Of a stretch of 39,945 bases of DNA, positions 38,255-39,945 are shown in pieces (position 1 is the first letter of the stretch; every line of letters begins with the position of its first letter). The notes beneath the pieces are model-generated. The model was given only the letters and a program-made list of their open reading frames with translations. It had not been told where the DNA came from and searched no databases. A program made the position numbers and the translations under genes. This DNA comes from Pseudomonas sp. HMWF032 (GTDB taxonomy: Bacteria; Pseudomonadota; Gammaproteobacteria; Pseudomonadales; Pseudomonadaceae): the NCBI RefSeq assembly GCF_003060885.1, contig NZ_QAIG01000011.1, forward strand, positions 83,160 through 123,104, given 5' to 3'.

Positions 38255-39945
38255 CTAGAAGCGCAGATTGAAACCGGTGTAGAACGAACGCCCCATGCCC
38301 GGCACTGCAGTGCCCCAACCGATGCCATTGATCGCCATGGTGCGGCCTTGGGCGGTATATGCGCCCCCCGTGGGCAGGTAATAGAACTTGTCCGCCAGGT
38401 TTTCAATGCCAACGTCCACGCGCAGGTTGTCCCAGCTGTGGCTCAAACGCAGGTTGAACAGGCTGTAGCCCGCCGTCTGGATTTCATTGCGCACCGTCGA
38501 GCCATCGTTCTTGGCTTGCACGCTGACCATTTCCAGGCTGTTGCTCCAGCCGCCCTGTTGTTGCGTCAGGGACAGCGTGGTGTTGAGCGGCATGATGTTG
38601 TAGAGCGCATCGCCCGTGTCACGGTTTTTGCCGTTACTGTAATTCACCACCGCCTGCACGCCCCACTGCCCCCAGTCATTGCGCAGCAGCGGCATCCGCC
38701 CGGCCATATCGACACCATAAATGCGCGCGGACTGGTTGCTGTACTGCAGCACGTTGAACTGGTCAGCAGCGACCGTTTGGCCTGGCAGGGCCTGCGCATC
38801 GATGAAGTCGTTGATGTAGGTGTAGAACGGCGTGACCTTGAGCTCATGGCGGCGGTCTTCGCTGTGCCAGTCCAGTGTGACCGAAGCGATGTGCGCGGCT
38901 TCCGGCTTGAGGTCGACATCGCCGACATAACCGTTACCGTCGCCGACAACGTTGTTCATGGTCGCGGCCATGGCCCAGGTGGACCAGGTGTAACGCTCAT
39001 ACAGATTGGGCGAGCGCACCTTGCGCGCCACACCGAACTCAAGGTCGAGATGGGCGTCATGGTTGTAACGGGCCAGGGCGGTCAGGTCGATGTTGTGGTC
39101 ACGCTGGCTGCGATCACGGGCATTGAAGGCGGCCGAATCGCGGCGCTGATTGTTCAGCATCATGCCCATGCCGTTGGTATCGGCGTAGCCTTTCACCTCG
39201 CCGGCATCGGTGGCGACGTGCTCATAGCGCAGACCGAGCAAGGTCAGCCAGGCGGGGTTGATCTGCCGCTCCCACTCGCCAAAGACGCCGATGCGGTCAC
39301 GCTCACCGTCGTTGATGTTCTCAAAGGTGCCGGGCCACATGCCGCCACCCGAGGCCGGCCAGTAGTCATTCAAACGGTAGCGCTGGTATTCGCTGCCGAT
39401 GCGCAGCAGATCATGCTCGGTCAACTCAACCGTGGCCTTGAGGTTAAGGCCCAGGGTTTTGCCCTCACTTTCCATCGGCATGCCGGCAGCACAGGTGGCG
39501 CTGATGGGGCTGCAGGCACTGCCCGCCCCCGAGGCCGCGCCATACCAGAAACGCTTGTCGGCACCGAAGTCCATCTTGTGCTCGACCTGCTCGTGGTACA
39601 GCTGCGTTTCCAGACGGCCCCACTCGAACTGCGCGGTGTGGCGCAGGTTGATGCGCTGCTGGCTGTTGTCGGTCATGTCCATGCGCTGATTGGGGAACAG
39701 CTCTTGCGGCACCTGCTGATAGCCCAAGGTCAGCGCCAGCACGTCCTCACCCAGCTTGTAGGCCATGCCCAGCTCATGGTCACGGCGCTCAAAAGCAGTG
39801 GACGCCACTTCATCCAGCGCCGCGCCCTCTCCCACCCGCCCCGTGGCGGTGCTGTTTTTGAAGTCAGCACCGGCCATGTAATTGTTGGCCTTGCTGTAAC
39901 TGCCGCTGTAACGGATGTGGAACACCTCGCTGGCATGCATCACCG
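38255..39945 (-). CDS. TonB-dependent receptor of the OprC/NosA copper type (N-terminus outside window)
   Basis: At least 562 residues of the outer-membrane beta-barrel are present; the true start lies beyond the right edge, and the first visible Met residues (MMHASEVFH) are internal. The protein ends in an aromatic residue after SFYTGFNLRF, the usual barrel C-terminus. The tail segment DKFYYLPTGGAYTAQGRTMAINGIGWGT is typical of the TonB-dependent copper receptors OprC and NosA. Plug domain and TonB box are not visible. Copper is therefore likely but not proven here. Confidence 0.85.
   Translation of the reverse strand, partial: VMHASEVFHIRYSGSYSKANNYMAGADFKNSTATGRVGEGAALDEVASTAFERRDHELGMAYKLGEDVLALTLGYQQVPQELFPNQRMDMTDNSQQRINLRHTAQFEWGRLETQLYHEQVEHKMDFGADKRFWYGAASGAGSACSPISATCAAGMPMESEGKTLGLNLKATVELTEHDLLRIGSEYQRYRLNDYWPASGGGMWPGTFENINDGERDRIGVFGEWERQINPAWLTLLGLRYEHVATDAGEVKGYADTNGMGMMLNNQRRDSAAFNARDRSQRDHNIDLTALARYNHDAHLDLEFGVARKVRSPNLYERYTWSTWAMAATMNNVVGDGNGYVGDVDLKPEAAHIASVTLDWHSEDRRHELKVTPFYTYINDFIDAQALPGQTVAADQFNVLQYSNQSARIYGVDMAGRMPLLRNDWGQWGVQAVVNYSNGKNRDTGDALYNIMPLNTTLSLTQQQGGWSNSLEMVSVQAKNDGSTVRNEIQTAGYSLFNLRLSHSWDNLRVDVGIENLADKFYYLPTGGAYTAQGRTMAINGIGWGTAVPGMGRSFYTGFNLRF

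Overview
The window is a stretch of a Pseudomonas chromosome, moderately high in GC by eye (not computed). The assignment rests on gene order and protein character: carB-carA-dapB-dnaJ-dnaK-grpE divergent from recN, then fur divergent from bamE(omlA), rnfH-ratA and smpB. Further on comes pyk next to enoyl-CoA hydratase, a 2Fe-2S reductase, a SadC-like diguanylate cyclase and class I fumarase. It is mostly conserved core chromosome, with no prophage, CRISPR array, rRNA or tRNA seen.

Layout. Positions 1-8700 (minus strand) hold carbamoyl-phosphate synthase (carB cut by the left edge), dihydrodipicolinate reductase and the Hsp70 chaperone set, with two sigma-32-type promoters, one before grpE and one before dnaK. 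A 33-codon leader ORF runs through an intrinsic terminator and ends inside carA, which has a TTG start; this looks like an attenuator. Positions 8800-13750 hold recN with a LexA box, fur, the outer-membrane assembly lipoprotein bamE, rnfH/ratA, a decayed Na+-symporter gene and smpB. Positions 13770-17900 hold a LysE-type exporter, a D-2-hydroxyacid dehydrogenase, rsmC, a yybP-ykoY manganese riboswitch with its UPF0016-type Mn exporter, and a SnoaL-like protein.

Positions 17900-25450 hold an M48 lipoprotein protease, a dCache-type chemoreceptor, an SRAP (YedK/HMCES-like) protein lacking two usual active-site residues, a small two-gene cysteine-rich/DUF2007 pair, an acyltransferase-like protein and several small conserved genes. 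Positions 25450-30035 hold mqo behind a long leader, a PilZ protein, a DUF4124 protein, two divergent repeat lipoproteins and a probable 267-bp MITE. Positions 30035-39945 hold pyruvate kinase, an operon of diguanylate cyclase, ferredoxin-type reductase and enoyl-CoA hydratase/isomerase, fumarase, an FKBP, a MarR regulator with two operator-like boxes before an EamA transporter, and the 3' part of an OprC/NosA-type TonB receptor.

No large new gene system was found. The points most worth a second look are regulatory (carA leader, mntP-type riboswitch platform, MarR box pair, mqo leader) or degenerate genes (Na+ symporter pseudogene, altered SRAP active site), together with the MITE. Most genes are well explained by known families; starts were reassigned by ribosome-binding site and family length where the longest frame was too long.
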